Numbered from the stretch's first letter, positions 16,778 through 26,198 are shown. The stretch is DNA of 64,000 nucleotides from Sulfurospirillum deleyianum DSM 6946 (GCF_000024885.1 NC_013512.1:2046001-2110000), one strand, 5' to 3'. A program made the numbers and translations. Notes: generated by a model not told the origin, from the sequence alone.

Positions 16778-17799
16778 AAGAGTGGTTTCTCTTCTTTTTC
16801 AAACACCTCAGCAATAATCGCACTGTAACTAAGCCCCTCATCAAGCAGTTCTTGAAGCAGTTTTGGCGCATCTTTTTGTGAAACTGCCATCAAAAGTCCC
16901 CCTGAAGTTTGCGCATCGTAGAGTAAAATTTCATCTTTATAGGGCACTTTAGCATCCACATACATACTCACATAGGCTTTATTGTTGTAAGCACCCGCTG
17001 GAATAATCCCCATGTCTGCCATCGCCTTTGCCTCTTCAAGAATAGGAATCTCTTTAAGCCAAAACCCAATGCTGACTCGATGAAAACTCATCTCATACGC
17101 ATGTCCCAACAGACCAAAACCTGTAATGTCCGTACAAGCACTCACATCGTATTTTTGCATAATGCGTGAAGCTTTATGATTGAGTGTGGCTAAAATAGAG
17201 GCTACTTTTTCCACCACAGAACTCTCAAGCATATCCGCTTTAATGGACGTAGTTAAAACACCCATCCCTAAAGGTTTCGTTAAAATAAGCACATCCCCCA
17301 CACGAGGCGTATTGTTGCGGTAAATTTTTAAAGGATGCACAAAACCCGTGACACTCATGCCATAGGTCATCTCAGGTGCTTCTATCGTATGCCCCCCAAT
17401 AATCACCCCACCGCACTCATTCACCTTACTCTGCCCGCCTGCAAGAATTTCTTTCAGCACGCTTCGTGGCTGGTGGCAACCATCAAATCCTACGATGTTC
17501 ATCGCCGTAGCCACTTCCCCACCCATGGCGAAGACATCGCTTAAAGAATTGGCCGCCGCAATTTGTCCGTAAACAAAAGGGTCATCCACCACAGGGGTAA
17601 TAATATCTACCGTTTGAACAAGGGCTCTTCCTTCATCCAAATAATAGACACTCGCATCATCACTCTCATCCATTCCAACCAATACTTTCTCGTGCGTGCA
17701 GTTTAAACCACCTATCGCTTCTGTGAGGTCTCCCGGACCCAGCTTGGCAGCACAACCCGCAGCTTTGACGTACTTGGTCAATTTTGCTTCGTTGTTCAT
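16768..17799 (-). CDS. selD: selenide, water dikinase
   Basis: 343 aa from the ATG at 17799, which has TAAGG upstream; a longer frame from 17829 lacks a good ribosome site. It makes selenophosphate from selenide and ATP, the Se donor for selenocysteine. The active site AAGCAAKLGPGDL has Cys16 and Lys19, matching essential Cys17 and Lys20 of E. coli SelD. The nucleophile is a plain Cys codon, not UGA. VGMDESDDASVY, VDIITPVVDDPF and the Gly-rich VIIGGHTIE are intact. It is downstream of yedF on the same strand. The consumer here is the Sec-containing formate dehydrogenase at 36-39 kb. Confidence 0.93.
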   Translation of the reverse strand: MNNEAKLTKYVKAAGCAAKLGPGDLTEAIGGLNCTHEKVLVGMDESDDASVYYLDEGRALVQTVDIITPVVDDPFVYGQIAAANSLSDVFAMGGEVATAMNIVGFDGCHQPRSVLKEILAGGQSKVNECGGVIIGGHTIEAPEMTYGMSVTGFVHPLKIYRNNTPRVGDVLILTKPLGMGVLTTSIKADMLESSVVEKVASILATLNHKASRIMQKYDVSACTDITGFGLLGHAYEMSFHRVSIGFWLKEIPILEEAKAMADMGIIPAGAYNNKAYVSMYVDAKVPYKDEILLYDAQTSGGLLMAVSQKDAPKLLQELLDEGLSYSAIIAEVFEKEEKPLFYM

Positions 17800-17907
17800 T
17801 GTATACCTTAATTTCAACTTCTTAAACATAAAATATTCAAGAAGTCATGTGAGCCTTCCGCTTGGGAAAACTTATCATAGTTTGAAAAGCTTTACTTTGA
17901 AAGCGTT

Positions 17908-18498
17908 TTATAATGATATCGTTCCTTCTCCACCCAAAAGCATCTCTAAGGTGCCATAGGCATTGCCGATTTTTCCAACCTTTAATTTATCCATCACCCC
18001 GTAAAACTCTAAACAAATCCCACAAGAATAAATCTCAACCCCTTTAGCCTCAAACGCTTTTAAGACCTCCATAATGGGCGAATTCTCTTCCGCAGACGTC
18101 AGATACACAGCGGTGTTCACACAAATAATACGCTTAGGAATTTTAGGCAATTCAAGTGCAGATTTTAAAAAGCCTACGACGAGCTTTTCACCCAGTTCAC
18201 CCTCACCTACGGTATGACTTTTCAAAAACAAGGTTTTATCTAAAAAGGCATCGTCTTTACTCGTGGCAACAATCTGACATGCGAAACCTTTGATGATAGA
18301 AACAAGCGTTTTACCCTCTTCTAAACCCTCTAAGCGTGTTTCAAAACCGCCATTTTGGGCAAAACGTACCACATTTTCTCGTGCGGCAATATTATCTACG
18401 ATGACTTCTAAAATCGAATCATTGGGTAAACTTTCCAATGCTTTTTTGGTTTGTAATACGGGCTCGGGACACGCCAAGCCACTGCAATCAATTTTCAT
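17908..18498 (-). CDS. yedF: YedF-type selenium-metabolism sulfurtransferase-like protein
   Basis: 196 aa. The N-terminal TusA-like domain has CSGLACPEPVLQTKKALE with the Cys-Pro-Glu-Pro motif. The C-terminal DsrE-like half has CVNTAVYLTSAEENSPIM and GVEIYSCGICLEFYG. This two-domain form is the family annotated as selenium-metabolism YedF, nearly always beside selD. It may carry or deliver reduced selenium to SelD; that is family inference. It lies 108 bp upstream of selD. Confidence 0.85.
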   Translation of the reverse strand: MKIDCSGLACPEPVLQTKKALESLPNDSILEVIVDNIAARENVVRFAQNGGFETRLEGLEEGKTLVSIIKGFACQIVATSKDDAFLDKTLFLKSHTVGEGELGEKLVVGFLKSALELPKIPKRIICVNTAVYLTSAEENSPIMEVLKAFEAKGVEIYSCGICLEFYGVMDKLKVGKIGNAYGTLEMLLGGEGTISL

Positions 18499-18576
18499 GA
18501 ATTTCCTTTTGTAAGTAAATACTGTTTGTCTAAGCCTTAGACCTTTTAACGCGAGTGAGTGGAATATAAACCACTC

Positions 18577-18765
18577 TTATTTTTGATTCATGGTCTTTTC
18601 AATCCACTTTTGAGCCGCATCAACGCTCTCAAAGGTATGACTTTTCGCCACTTGAACTTGACCTTCGTAAAAACGAACACGAATGCCATCTTGCACCTCA
18701 TCTATCTTAATACGTGTAATACGCTCAGCATTAAGATACACTCTATCATTTAATTTTACAAACAT
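18577..18765 (-). CDS. small conserved hypothetical protein (62 aa)
   Basis: MFVKLNDRVYLNAERITRIK begins a short, beta-rich product without Cys, signal or membrane segment. RBS AAGGAG is directly upstream. It precedes yedF-selD by 78 bp on the same strand and may be part of that unit. The fold resembles small regulatory beta-strand proteins, but no family is recognised. Confidence 0.6.
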   Translation of the reverse strand: MFVKLNDRVYLNAERITRIKIDEVQDGIRVRFYEGQVQVAKSHTFESVDAAQKWIEKTMNQK

Positions 18766-18832
18766 ATAAAACTCCTTTTCTTTAATAAGATTTTATTTTA
18801 GCACGATTTTTGTAAAAGCTTCTTCTACATGA

Positions 18833-19612
18833 TTAACGCAATTTATTATTAACAAACCTCACGGTTAAAAAAACCATAATAGAAAGAATAATCATCACCG
18901 CTGCCACAGGGGCGGAGTAACTAAGCCCAAAACTGGTAAATCTATCGTAAATAAGCACAGGCGCTGTCATAGGATGATAGACCAAAATCACCACCGCACC
19001 AAACTCACCCAAACCTCGTCCCCACATCATCAAACACCCATTGACAATATCTTTTTTCGCATTGGGTAAAGAGATAGCCAAAAAGACTTTAAGAGGACTA
19101 GCCCCTAGGGTGCGTGCTACTTTTTCAAGTTTGACATCCACTTTTTTAAACCCCTCTTTCGCTCCATTTATCAAAAATGTAGCAGAGAGGAACATCATCG
19201 CTATCATAATGCCCGCTTCCGTGCCAATAAACTTGATGCCAAACAGATCAAAAAAACTCCCCAATGAGCCATGCCCAAAAGCAATTAAAAGCGCAATACC
19301 TGCAGCCGTATGAGGAATCATAATAGGAATATCAACCAAAGTTTCCAAAAAAGAGCGCCCTATAAATTCATGCCTTGCGATTAAATAAGCTAAAGGAAGC
19401 CCCGTAAGCAAAGCAAAAAGTGTTGCAAACAAAGAGACTTTCATGGTCAACAAAATGGAAGAAGAGACATCCGCTTCTTTGAGGGTTTTAAGAAGCGTAG
19501 CGGGATCATTGCCTATCATCATCTTAAATAAAGGAAGGGTTAAAAAAAGCAACATAATTGCGCCCAAAAAAACTAAAAATGTTGTAAACCAGTAGCGTTT
19601 CATAGATAGCAC
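18833..19612 (-). CDS. wtpB: tungstate/molybdate ABC transporter permease
   Basis: 259-aa permease with about six transmembrane helices. PLAYLIARHEFIGRSFLETL, DIPIMIPHTAAGIALL and the EAA loop ARTLGASPLKVFLAISLPNA with GRGLGEFGAVVI match ModB/WtpB/TupB. It overlaps the ATPase gene by 13 bp. With WtpA and WtpC it imports tungstate (or molybdate), the metal needed for the formate dehydrogenase encoded 16 kb away. Confidence 0.87.
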   Translation of the reverse strand: MLSMKRYWFTTFLVFLGAIMLLFLTLPLFKMMIGNDPATLLKTLKEADVSSSILLTMKVSLFATLFALLTGLPLAYLIARHEFIGRSFLETLVDIPIMIPHTAAGIALLIAFGHGSLGSFFDLFGIKFIGTEAGIMIAMMFLSATFLINGAKEGFKKVDVKLEKVARTLGASPLKVFLAISLPNAKKDIVNGCLMMWGRGLGEFGAVVILVYHPMTAPVLIYDRFTSFGLSYSAPVAAVMIILSIMVFLTVRFVNNKLR

Positions 19613-20583
19613 ACATCCTTTTTATGAAATCCAATGTAGATCATTTCACCACGATTGATGGAACATCCTTCATGCTCACGTTTCAACACTTTGACGAAAA
19701 ATTGCTCTTTTCCTATCGTAACAAAGAGTTTAAAATGATCGACTATTCCCATACATTCATCCAATTTTCCTTCAAAACAATAATCACACTTTAGATTGCT
19801 TTCTTTAGAAACTAAAATAGCATTGGGATCAATCGAAAAAAGCTGAGCAGAATCTTCACCCAATAATAATGATGAAAAAATATTTTTAAACCCTAAAAAT
19901 TCCGCTACTTTCAAAGAGCTTGGATGGGAGAGAACCTCATTAGCGCATCCTACTTGTTGCACCTTTCCATCCATCACAATGGCAATGCGATCTGCTAAAT
20001 ACGATGCTTCTCTAAAATTGTGCGTTACATGTAATGTTGTAAGATGATAACGTCTGTGCATCTCTTTGAGAAATTTCATAATCGCATTCCGAAAAGTAGG
20101 ATCAATGGCACTTAAAGGCTCATCTAAAAGTAAAATTTTAGGACGAGAAAAGAGTGCACGAGCAATCGCAATGCGTTGCTTTTCACCTCCTGAGAGATTA
20201 TCAATACGTCTATCTAGCAATTTTTCTAAACCTAAGAAATCCACCAAATCGTTAAACAAAGAGTCTGCATCTTCAATAAACTTATAACGTCCTGCAAAAC
20301 GGATATTTTCTCTTACGCTTAAATTTGGAAAAAGTGCAAAATCTTGATAGACAAAGCCAACCAAGCGCTCTTCGGGAGCCATATTTGTAATGTCTACTCC
20401 ATTAAACAGGAGTTTCCCGCCGATACCATGTAACCCTGCAATCGATTCTAAAATAACCGTCTTTCCCGCCCCAGAGTGCCCTAAAATAACAAAATACTCA
20501 CCCTCGCCTACATCAAAGCTAATATCATGAAGATGAAAAGCCCCTACATCACATGTAAGGGCTTGAAGGGAGAGAAAACTCAT
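19600..20583 (-). CDS. wtpC: tungstate/molybdate ABC transporter ATPase
   Basis: 327 aa. Walker A GHSGAGKTVILES, signature LSGGEKQRIAIARAL, Walker B KILLLDEPLSAID and switch His HVTHNF are intact. The roughly 110-residue C-terminal tail after residue 215 is shorter and more divergent than a full ModC Mop domain but includes two Cys (CDYCFEGKLDEC). It overlaps wtpA by 4 bp and wtpB by 13 bp, so wtpABC is one operon. Confidence 0.87.
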   Translation of the reverse strand: MSFLSLQALTCDVGAFHLHDISFDVGEGEYFVILGHSGAGKTVILESIAGLHGIGGKLLFNGVDITNMAPEERLVGFVYQDFALFPNLSVRENIRFAGRYKFIEDADSLFNDLVDFLGLEKLLDRRIDNLSGGEKQRIAIARALFSRPKILLLDEPLSAIDPTFRNAIMKFLKEMHRRYHLTTLHVTHNFREASYLADRIAIVMDGKVQQVGCANEVLSHPSSLKVAEFLGFKNIFSSLLLGEDSAQLFSIDPNAILVSKESNLKCDYCFEGKLDECMGIVDHFKLFVTIGKEQFFVKVLKREHEGCSINRGEMIYIGFHKKDVCYL

Positions 20584-21530
20584 TTACTTCCCAAAATAGA
20601 GCTATCGCCTGTAATCACAGGAGGGTTCATCGCATCTTGTCCATTTTTCTTCATAATCGCTTGTCCTTCAGCGGAGAGCACAAAGTTGACAAACGCCACC
20701 GCACCTGCTTTGTTAGCTGGGGATTTATCATTTTGAAACACACTCAAACCATACACCATTGGCGCACCCACTTGCTTGACCACTTCACCTGGTTTTTTAC
20801 CATCAATGTTAAACGAAACTGATTTGTAAAAATCTTCAAATTTTGCATTTTTGAGATTAATCTCTTCAGGCAATGAAACATATTTGAGTTTGTGTTGGTC
20901 TGCTACGGATTTGTAAATATAAAGATAGTCATACTGATGAGACTCTAAAAGTCCTAATAAATCTGTCTCTTTCGGGCGAACAATCACTTTTTTAGCATTT
21001 TCTTCGCCAATTTCATAATGGTCACCATAACCAAAAATTTTCGCATAAAGCCCCTCTTTTTTATAGTGCTTTTCTGCCAGCATGGTAACTAACATAGAAC
21101 GATACCCACATGGATCTAAATTGGGATTGGAGTGACCCACCGTAACGCCCTCACGTAAAAAAATATCAGCCCAGTTATTGCTGTTAATCTCTTTAGCAAA
21201 TTTTGATTTTTCCGTATAGGCTAAAACCATCTCATTGGTTGCAAAATGAGCATTGAATTTGGCATGATTAGGAATTAACATCGTATCAATCACTTGATAA
21301 TCCGCACTTCCCATCACATCTGCCGCACGACCTAAATCCGTTACTTTACGTGCTGCTGCCACACTGCCACTTGGCTCTCGTTGAACATCAAACTGCGGAT
21401 ATTTGGTTTCAAATACTTTTTCAATCTCCGCAAATGGTACCGAAAGGCTCCCCGCATGCAATACTACAACAGGCTCTTTTGCTAACAACAAGGATGCCGC
21501 AAGCGCACTCAATACTAAAATTTTATTCAT
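20580..21530 (-). CDS. wtpA: tungstate-binding periplasmic protein
   Basis: 316 aa with signal peptide MNKILVLSALAASLLLAKEP. VVLHAGSLSVPFAEIEKVFE, EPSGSVAAARKVTDLGRAAD and NPNLDPCGYRS are hallmarks of the WtpA family, whose octahedral oxyanion coordination includes Asp and Glu; D/E residues are present in DLG and NLDPCG. These proteins usually prefer tungstate strongly over molybdate, but the sequence alone cannot settle it. Its 131-nt leader contains a structured element also found before fdhA. Confidence 0.85.
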   Translation of the reverse strand: MNKILVLSALAASLLLAKEPVVVLHAGSLSVPFAEIEKVFETKYPQFDVQREPSGSVAAARKVTDLGRAADVMGSADYQVIDTMLIPNHAKFNAHFATNEMVLAYTEKSKFAKEINSNNWADIFLREGVTVGHSNPNLDPCGYRSMLVTMLAEKHYKKEGLYAKIFGYGDHYEIGEENAKKVIVRPKETDLLGLLESHQYDYLYIYKSVADQHKLKYVSLPEEINLKNAKFEDFYKSVSFNIDGKKPGEVVKQVGAPMVYGLSVFQNDKSPANKAGAVAFVNFVLSAEGQAIMKKNGQDAMNPPVITGDSSILGSK

Positions 21531-21660
21531 ACAAACTCCTTTGATAAGATGTGTTACTTTTGCATATTTACACTCAAACCCTCATAAAATTCACCGTTTA
21601 GTTTCACAAAGAAATAGTACACTATTTTAATAGCGTCAAAATAGCAACTCAACATAAAGG

Positions 21661-21727
21661 CTACGTTAACACTGAACTTTATTCGTCACAATGTTAACGT
21701 ACCTTAGATGCTTTGACTTCTTGCAAA
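21661..21727 (-). ncRNA. candidate Mo/W-cofactor-type leader RNA before wtpA
   Basis: The 67-nt segment and the one at 39163-39229 begin with the same 14 bases (CTACGTTAACACTG on the plus strand) and end with TGCAAA at the same distance. Between them, positions 15-17 pair with 33-35, with two compensatory changes. A second stem joins 2-6 to 37-41, keeping pairing by U-G wobble in RNA. Both lie in leaders of genes for W/Mo import or use. A Moco/Tuco riboswitch is the leading idea; the match to the published consensus was not tested. Confidence 0.5.
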
Positions 21728-21745
21728 ACACGTTTTGAAGAAAGT

Positions 21746-22483
21746 CTACTCTTTAAACTCTTTTTTATTACGGGGCTTTAAAAACAACTCTTTGAAACGC
21801 TCATTGGCGTAGTTTTCAATATCTTCTTGAAGCTTTCGATAATTTTCCATGTATTCACGTGCTACAGGTGTCAGTTTCGTACCCGCATCTTCACCACCAC
21901 CTTGCTTGGTTTCAACCATCACATCGTTAATATTTTTTTGCAAAATCTTAATGTGCGTCCACGCTTTTTTATAATTCATCCCAATCACTTCTGAGGCTTT
22001 AGAGATAGAACCTTCTTGCTCAATGAGCTCTAAAATCTCGGTTTTACCTTTACCAAAAAGCAGTTCACCCTCAGCATTTTCGATCCATGTTTTCGTTTTG
22101 ACATACAAACGTGGACGCTTTTTTTCAGTAAAACACCCCAAACTACAATAAGTCACATCAATATTTTTTTCTTTGAGTGTCCCTCTGATTTTTTTAAGTC
22201 CAATGCCTCCTGCTTGCGCTCTGGCATCTTTACATGTAATACGATTTTTATCATCTAAAAAAGGACTCAAACGACTCAGTGCTTCCGCATCAAACGAGCC
22301 ACCCTCAACCCGACCAAATTGACCCAAGTCACACGAATCAATGCGTATGTCCATCGCTTTAGCGCAATCGCCTACTTCACGGATAGGGCATTTTAACTTT
22401 GAGGCAATCTTATAGGCATCCGCACAATCAAGCTTGCCTTTTTCATTCAAATACTGCTGAATCAACACTTCCATCTCAGACAT
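21746..22483 (-). CDS. ModE-type regulator with duplicated N-terminal Cys domain
   Basis: 245 aa. The C-terminal half has the ModE winged helix: ILELIEQEGSISKASEVIG, MNYKKAWTHIKILQKNI and the TKQGGGEDAGTKLT loop. It lacks TOBE/Mop domains. The N-terminal half instead contains two related units, DAYKIASKLKCPIREVGDC... CDLGQFG and DARAQAGGIGLKKIRG... CSLGCF, each with Cys, perhaps a metal or redox sensor. It lies between fdhD and wtpABC on the same strand, with a 3-bp gap to fdhD, so it may control both. Confidence 0.72.
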   Translation of the reverse strand: MSEMEVLIQQYLNEKGKLDCADAYKIASKLKCPIREVGDCAKAMDIRIDSCDLGQFGRVEGGSFDAEALSRLSPFLDDKNRITCKDARAQAGGIGLKKIRGTLKEKNIDVTYCSLGCFTEKKRPRLYVKTKTWIENAEGELLFGKGKTEILELIEQEGSISKASEVIGMNYKKAWTHIKILQKNINDVMVETKQGGGEDAGTKLTPVAREYMENYRKLQEDIENYANERFKELFLKPRNKKEFKE

Positions 22484-22485
22484 AC

Positions 22486-23274
22486 TTACGCCTCCACCAC
22501 AATTCTTTGAGGATGACGGTAAATATTCATCGTATCGCCTCTCACAAATCCAATCAGTGTTAAGCCAAATTTCTCTGCAATCATTAAACCTAAACAGGTT
22601 GATGCCGTTCTTGAAGCTAGAATGGGGATTTGATGCATGACCGCTTTGGCGACCATTTCAGAAGAGAGTCTTCCACTCACCATTAAAAAAGCATTTTTGA
22701 CATCCGCACCTGCAAGTACTGCTTTGCCCACGACTTTATCAATCGTATTGTGTTGGGCAATATCTTCACCAATAAAATAAGTATGCTCATCCGTAAAGAG
22801 TTTTGCCGTATGCACACAGCCTGTTTGCTCATACAAAGGACACTCGGTATAAAATTGACTCATTTCGGTGCTTAGTTTTCGGCTACTGAGTTTAAAAGGG
22901 CTTTGAATGACTTTTGCAGCAATCGCTTCAGGGTCGATGTTCGCAGTCATGCTCTTACCGCATCCACTAATCACCACGCCCTCAGCGTTTAATTTATGAA
23001 TACTCTCTTCATTCACTTTTGCTTCAATCTCCACACGCATACCATCATTTAAAAGTTTAAGGGAGGTGACATCGCTGAGTTTTTCAATGATATTTTCACT
23101 CATCAAATAGCCAATCGCAAGGGCTTCTTGATCCACAGGTGTTGCCATGACCGCACCCACACGATTGCCATTGACAATCAGTTCTAGCTTGATTTCACGC
23201 ACCAACGTGTCCTCTCGCTCGAATTTCTCTTTTCCTTTGATTTTTGTGATCGTAGTTTTAAAAACAGGTTCCAC
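22486..23274 (-). CDS. fdhD: formate dehydrogenase accessory sulfurtransferase FdhD
   Basis: 262 aa, the usual length. FdhD transfers sulfur to the Mo/W-bis-MGD cofactor before insertion into formate dehydrogenase. IKLELIVNGNRVGAVMATPV, LAIGYLMSENII and EDIAQHNTIDKVVGKA with MVSGRLSSEMVAKA are intact. The sulfur-carrying loop reads SGCGKSM: only the first Cys of the CxxC seen in E. coli FdhD is present. It leads the unit fdhD-regulator. A short GTAGCG/CGCTAC inverted repeat (23308-23336) lies in its promoter region. Confidence 0.9.
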   Translation of the reverse strand: MEPVFKTTITKIKGKEKFEREDTLVREIKLELIVNGNRVGAVMATPVDQEALAIGYLMSENIIEKLSDVTSLKLLNDGMRVEIEAKVNEESIHKLNAEGVVISGCGKSMTANIDPEAIAAKVIQSPFKLSSRKLSTEMSQFYTECPLYEQTGCVHTAKLFTDEHTYFIGEDIAQHNTIDKVVGKAVLAGADVKNAFLMVSGRLSSEMVAKAVMHQIPILASRTASTCLGLMIAEKFGLTLIGFVRGDTMNIYRHPQRIVVEA

Positions 23275-23400
23275 TTTTTCTCCTATTTAACGTCAATAAA
23301 GGAGATTGTAGCGCACTAAAGTTAATAGTACGCTACATTTTTACATGTAAGAAGTCAAAACATTTGTAGCAGAGTACGTGTGGGTACGATTTGCAGTGCT

Positions 23401-25629
23401 CTAAAACGTTAACCCAACACTTAGATAGGCACTAAAAGGTGCTCCTACAATATAGGTAGGCTGTGTTGTATCCGCAGCAAGAGCATTATCTGGTGTAATA
23501 ATAGAAGCAATATAACGTTTGTTAAACACATTGATAAAGCTCAACTTGACATCAGCCGACTTAAACCCTTTGATTTTGGGCAACCTATAATCAATGTCAA
23601 AATCAACCGTTGTAAACGAAGGAATTTTTTGTGTATGATCAACATTTCCATATCTGCTTCCTGTGTATTTAACGATAGGAGTAAATTTAAAATTTTCTAT
23701 TTTATACGTCAACGCTCCTTTAACACCGTACATCGGCGCATCAGGAATTTGATCCCCCTTAATAGAACTTATACTTATTGCACTCGTCTGAAAATCTTCT
23801 GTGTAGTAGTATTGGTTATAAAAAAGGCTTGCGAGAACATCAACAGACTCACCTAAAGGACCACTCATAGCAAATTCTGCGCCATAACTCATCGCATCTA
23901 TGCTATTGGTAGGATACGCTATGCCATAGTGAGAGTCATACACATTTGCCTGTTTTCCTGTTACTTTAGTAAAAAATAGATTTGGATTATAAACAATTCC
24001 ATTAGATTTATATTTCATCCCAATATCAAAATTATCAGACAATTCTAATTTTTGTTGATCCCATAATTGTTGTAGCGTTACATTTTTTGCGACAAACTTA
24101 GCACGATTTGTGACATACGTTGGAAATAGATTGACATCATATCCGTAACTTCTAGCATAATCAAAATAGATATCAATGTTATGCGTCAGTTGATAACCTA
24201 CATACACACTGGGCAACCACTCTGTAAATGTTTTGGCATCAACACTTCCCCATTCATCAACGGTTCCTTGAGCTATCGCCGTATCATAATCAGAACTGGT
24301 CGTAGCATTAGTACCAAAGGTATAATTTTTCAACCCTGCCAATTTAAAATCAAGGTATCGAATACCTAAAGAATAACTCAACCTATCTCTCTCTCCACAA
24401 AACTCTATAAAAGGTGAATTAAACTCATGGTATTGATTCTTAGCTAAAATATTCCATCCAGCATATTGTAATTGACCTGATGCGTTAATCGTATACAGTC
24501 TTCGACTTGATGGTGGTCCTGGAGGTTCTTGTCTGCCTCTCCAATATCCCATTTTCATACTTAACTCATCGTTTAAAGGAACTTCATACTCCAAAACACC
24601 TCCATACCTATCATGGTCAATTAACCATTCGATCTCTCTTGTTTTAGCATCATTTGCAAACCAATAGTTTCCTTTATCCTTTGAATAATAGGGTTTAAAG
24701 CGCATAACAGAATCATTGACAAAACGATACTCAACGTTCGCAGTTAAAACGGTGTCTTTAAAAGATTGTTTATTCCAATCATAATAATTTGAGCTTCCCA
24801 CGCTAGAGACACGATTCCAATCTTTTTTAGCATAGGTATCCAAATCTTTCGCTTCTGCATAGCTCAATCCATAATAATTATGGTGGTTATCTTCATTGTG
24901 GATGACAAACATTTCTGTTTTAAAATTATCATTAGGTGTATAAACCGCACCTAACATCATATTTTTCCTGTCTAAATCACCTTCGCCTTTCCATTTATCG
25001 CCACTTGTTTTAGAAAAAGACCCAAAAATTGCTACATCATCCATTTTCCCCGTATCAAATCGCAAAAAACTTCTTAAGGTCTTGTCTGAACCAACGGTTT
25101 GAGCAAATTGCGTTTCCATCTCTTTTTTAGGTCTAGCGACGGTTAAATCAACTTTACCTATAAGATTTGAAAATCCAAGACTTTTATCAACAGGTGCGTA
25201 CCCTTTATAAAGATCAATACCAGAAAAATTTTCCATATCAAACATGGTTTTACCGCCACCAGGATTACCACTAATGGGCAAGGATTCTAGCATATACACA
25301 CCCCCTGGTCCTGATTGATTTTTACCCCTGATTCTTAATGGATCATGAAAAGATGTTTCATTCGAACCAAATATTTCCGCAGGTTGATAATCCACAGATG
25401 GCGACATGCCAACAACTTTCAAAGCAGACATACCAACAGGTCCACTATAAAGCTCTATTGCTTCCTTGGTAAACCCCTGCGAATTGATATTATCTTTATT
25501 ATCTGTTTCAAAAATAGCACCCCCGTCACTCTCATTTGATACAGTCACTTTCTCTAACGTATACGTATCTTGGCTGTAAAGAATACTCAATGTAGCCATT
25601 AAACTCATCAAAATAACTTTTTGCTTCAT
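23401..25629 (-). CDS. TonB-dependent outer-membrane receptor
   Basis: 742 aa. Signal peptide MKQKVILMSLMATLSILYSQ, then a TonB-box-like segment TYTLEKVTVS, a plug domain (residues about 40-170; IRGKNQSGPGGVYMLESLP) and a beta-barrel ending in Phe (LSVGLTF). It is probably first served by the small membrane protein upstream and by the dedicated TonB-ExbBD. The neighbours are ModE regulators and tungstate genes, and a ModE-like box precedes the unit. I infer a molybdate/tungstate chelate or related metallophore as ligand; iron or cobalamin chelates remain possible. Confidence 0.85.
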   Translation of the reverse strand: MKQKVILMSLMATLSILYSQDTYTLEKVTVSNESDGGAIFETDNKDNINSQGFTKEAIELYSGPVGMSALKVVGMSPSVDYQPAEIFGSNETSFHDPLRIRGKNQSGPGGVYMLESLPISGNPGGGKTMFDMENFSGIDLYKGYAPVDKSLGFSNLIGKVDLTVARPKKEMETQFAQTVGSDKTLRSFLRFDTGKMDDVAIFGSFSKTSGDKWKGEGDLDRKNMMLGAVYTPNDNFKTEMFVIHNEDNHHNYYGLSYAEAKDLDTYAKKDWNRVSSVGSSNYYDWNKQSFKDTVLTANVEYRFVNDSVMRFKPYYSKDKGNYWFANDAKTREIEWLIDHDRYGGVLEYEVPLNDELSMKMGYWRGRQEPPGPPSSRRLYTINASGQLQYAGWNILAKNQYHEFNSPFIEFCGERDRLSYSLGIRYLDFKLAGLKNYTFGTNATTSSDYDTAIAQGTVDEWGSVDAKTFTEWLPSVYVGYQLTHNIDIYFDYARSYGYDVNLFPTYVTNRAKFVAKNVTLQQLWDQQKLELSDNFDIGMKYKSNGIVYNPNLFFTKVTGKQANVYDSHYGIAYPTNSIDAMSYGAEFAMSGPLGESVDVLASLFYNQYYYTEDFQTSAISISSIKGDQIPDAPMYGVKGALTYKIENFKFTPIVKYTGSRYGNVDHTQKIPSFTTVDFDIDYRLPKIKGFKSADVKLSFINVFNKRYIASIITPDNALAADTTQPTYIVGAPFSAYLSVGLTF

Positions 25630-25659
25630 CTTGAACCTTTATGTAAATTTTTTCAAAAC

Positions 25660-26115
25660 TTAAATCAAAAACATCAATTTAGCTAACAAAACAATCGCTA
25701 CACCCACCGTGAAAATGTAATAATAAGCAGAACTTTCAACGGGGTTTGGATCTTCTGCATTTTTTATCTTAAAGAGAAGGCGCTTTGTAATCGAAAACAC
25801 CACTTTGACTCCAATGCCATACGCAAGCAAGACTTTTATAATCAGCATTGTTTGAAACGTCGTAGGAAAAATGCCATTTTCAAACGTAAGATACTGCATA
25901 CTTAAAATCGTACCTGTCAAGATCAGTACCATCATGTTAGCGGGATAAATTTTCCAGACTCTTTTGGACAACTCTTTTTGTAAATTGTCAAAATTATCCT
26001 TACCAATCGTACCTTTAATAGGTGCTATAACAAACAGTTTTGCAAAGCCCCAACCCATAAATAACATTGCACAAAAGAGATGCACAATGAGTATTGTCTT
26101 GTATAGTAATTCCAT
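25660..26115 (-). CDS. four-helix membrane protein upstream of TonB receptor
   Basis: 151 aa with four hydrophobic helices. VHLFCAMLFMGWGFAKLFVI and WKIYPANMMVLILTGTILSM resemble CopD/DUF2269-type proteins, with possible haem or metal His near the start. It is 30 bp upstream of the receptor gene on the same strand and has an AAGGAG site. It may aid import across the inner membrane or act with the TonB complex; no function is known. Confidence 0.6.
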   Translation of the reverse strand: MELLYKTILIVHLFCAMLFMGWGFAKLFVIAPIKGTIGKDNFDNLQKELSKRVWKIYPANMMVLILTGTILSMQYLTFENGIFPTTFQTMLIIKVLLAYGIGVKVVFSITKRLLFKIKNAEDPNPVESSAYYYIFTVGVAIVLLAKLMFLI

Positions 26116-26198
26116 AAAAACTCCTTTTTAATGTAGTCAATCTCTAAAAAATATATAGCACTTAAAATGACACTGCCCTGTTTTACATGTAACCTATT

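Noticed and set aside
16768-17799. SelD itself as a selenoprotein
   Set aside because: The active-site codon reads TGT (Cys), not TGA.
23360-23420. Third copy of the wtpA/fdhA leader element near AAAACGTTAACCC
   Set aside because: The similarity is limited to ACGTTAAC, which here belongs to the last codons of the TonB receptor; the rest of the 67-nt element is missing.
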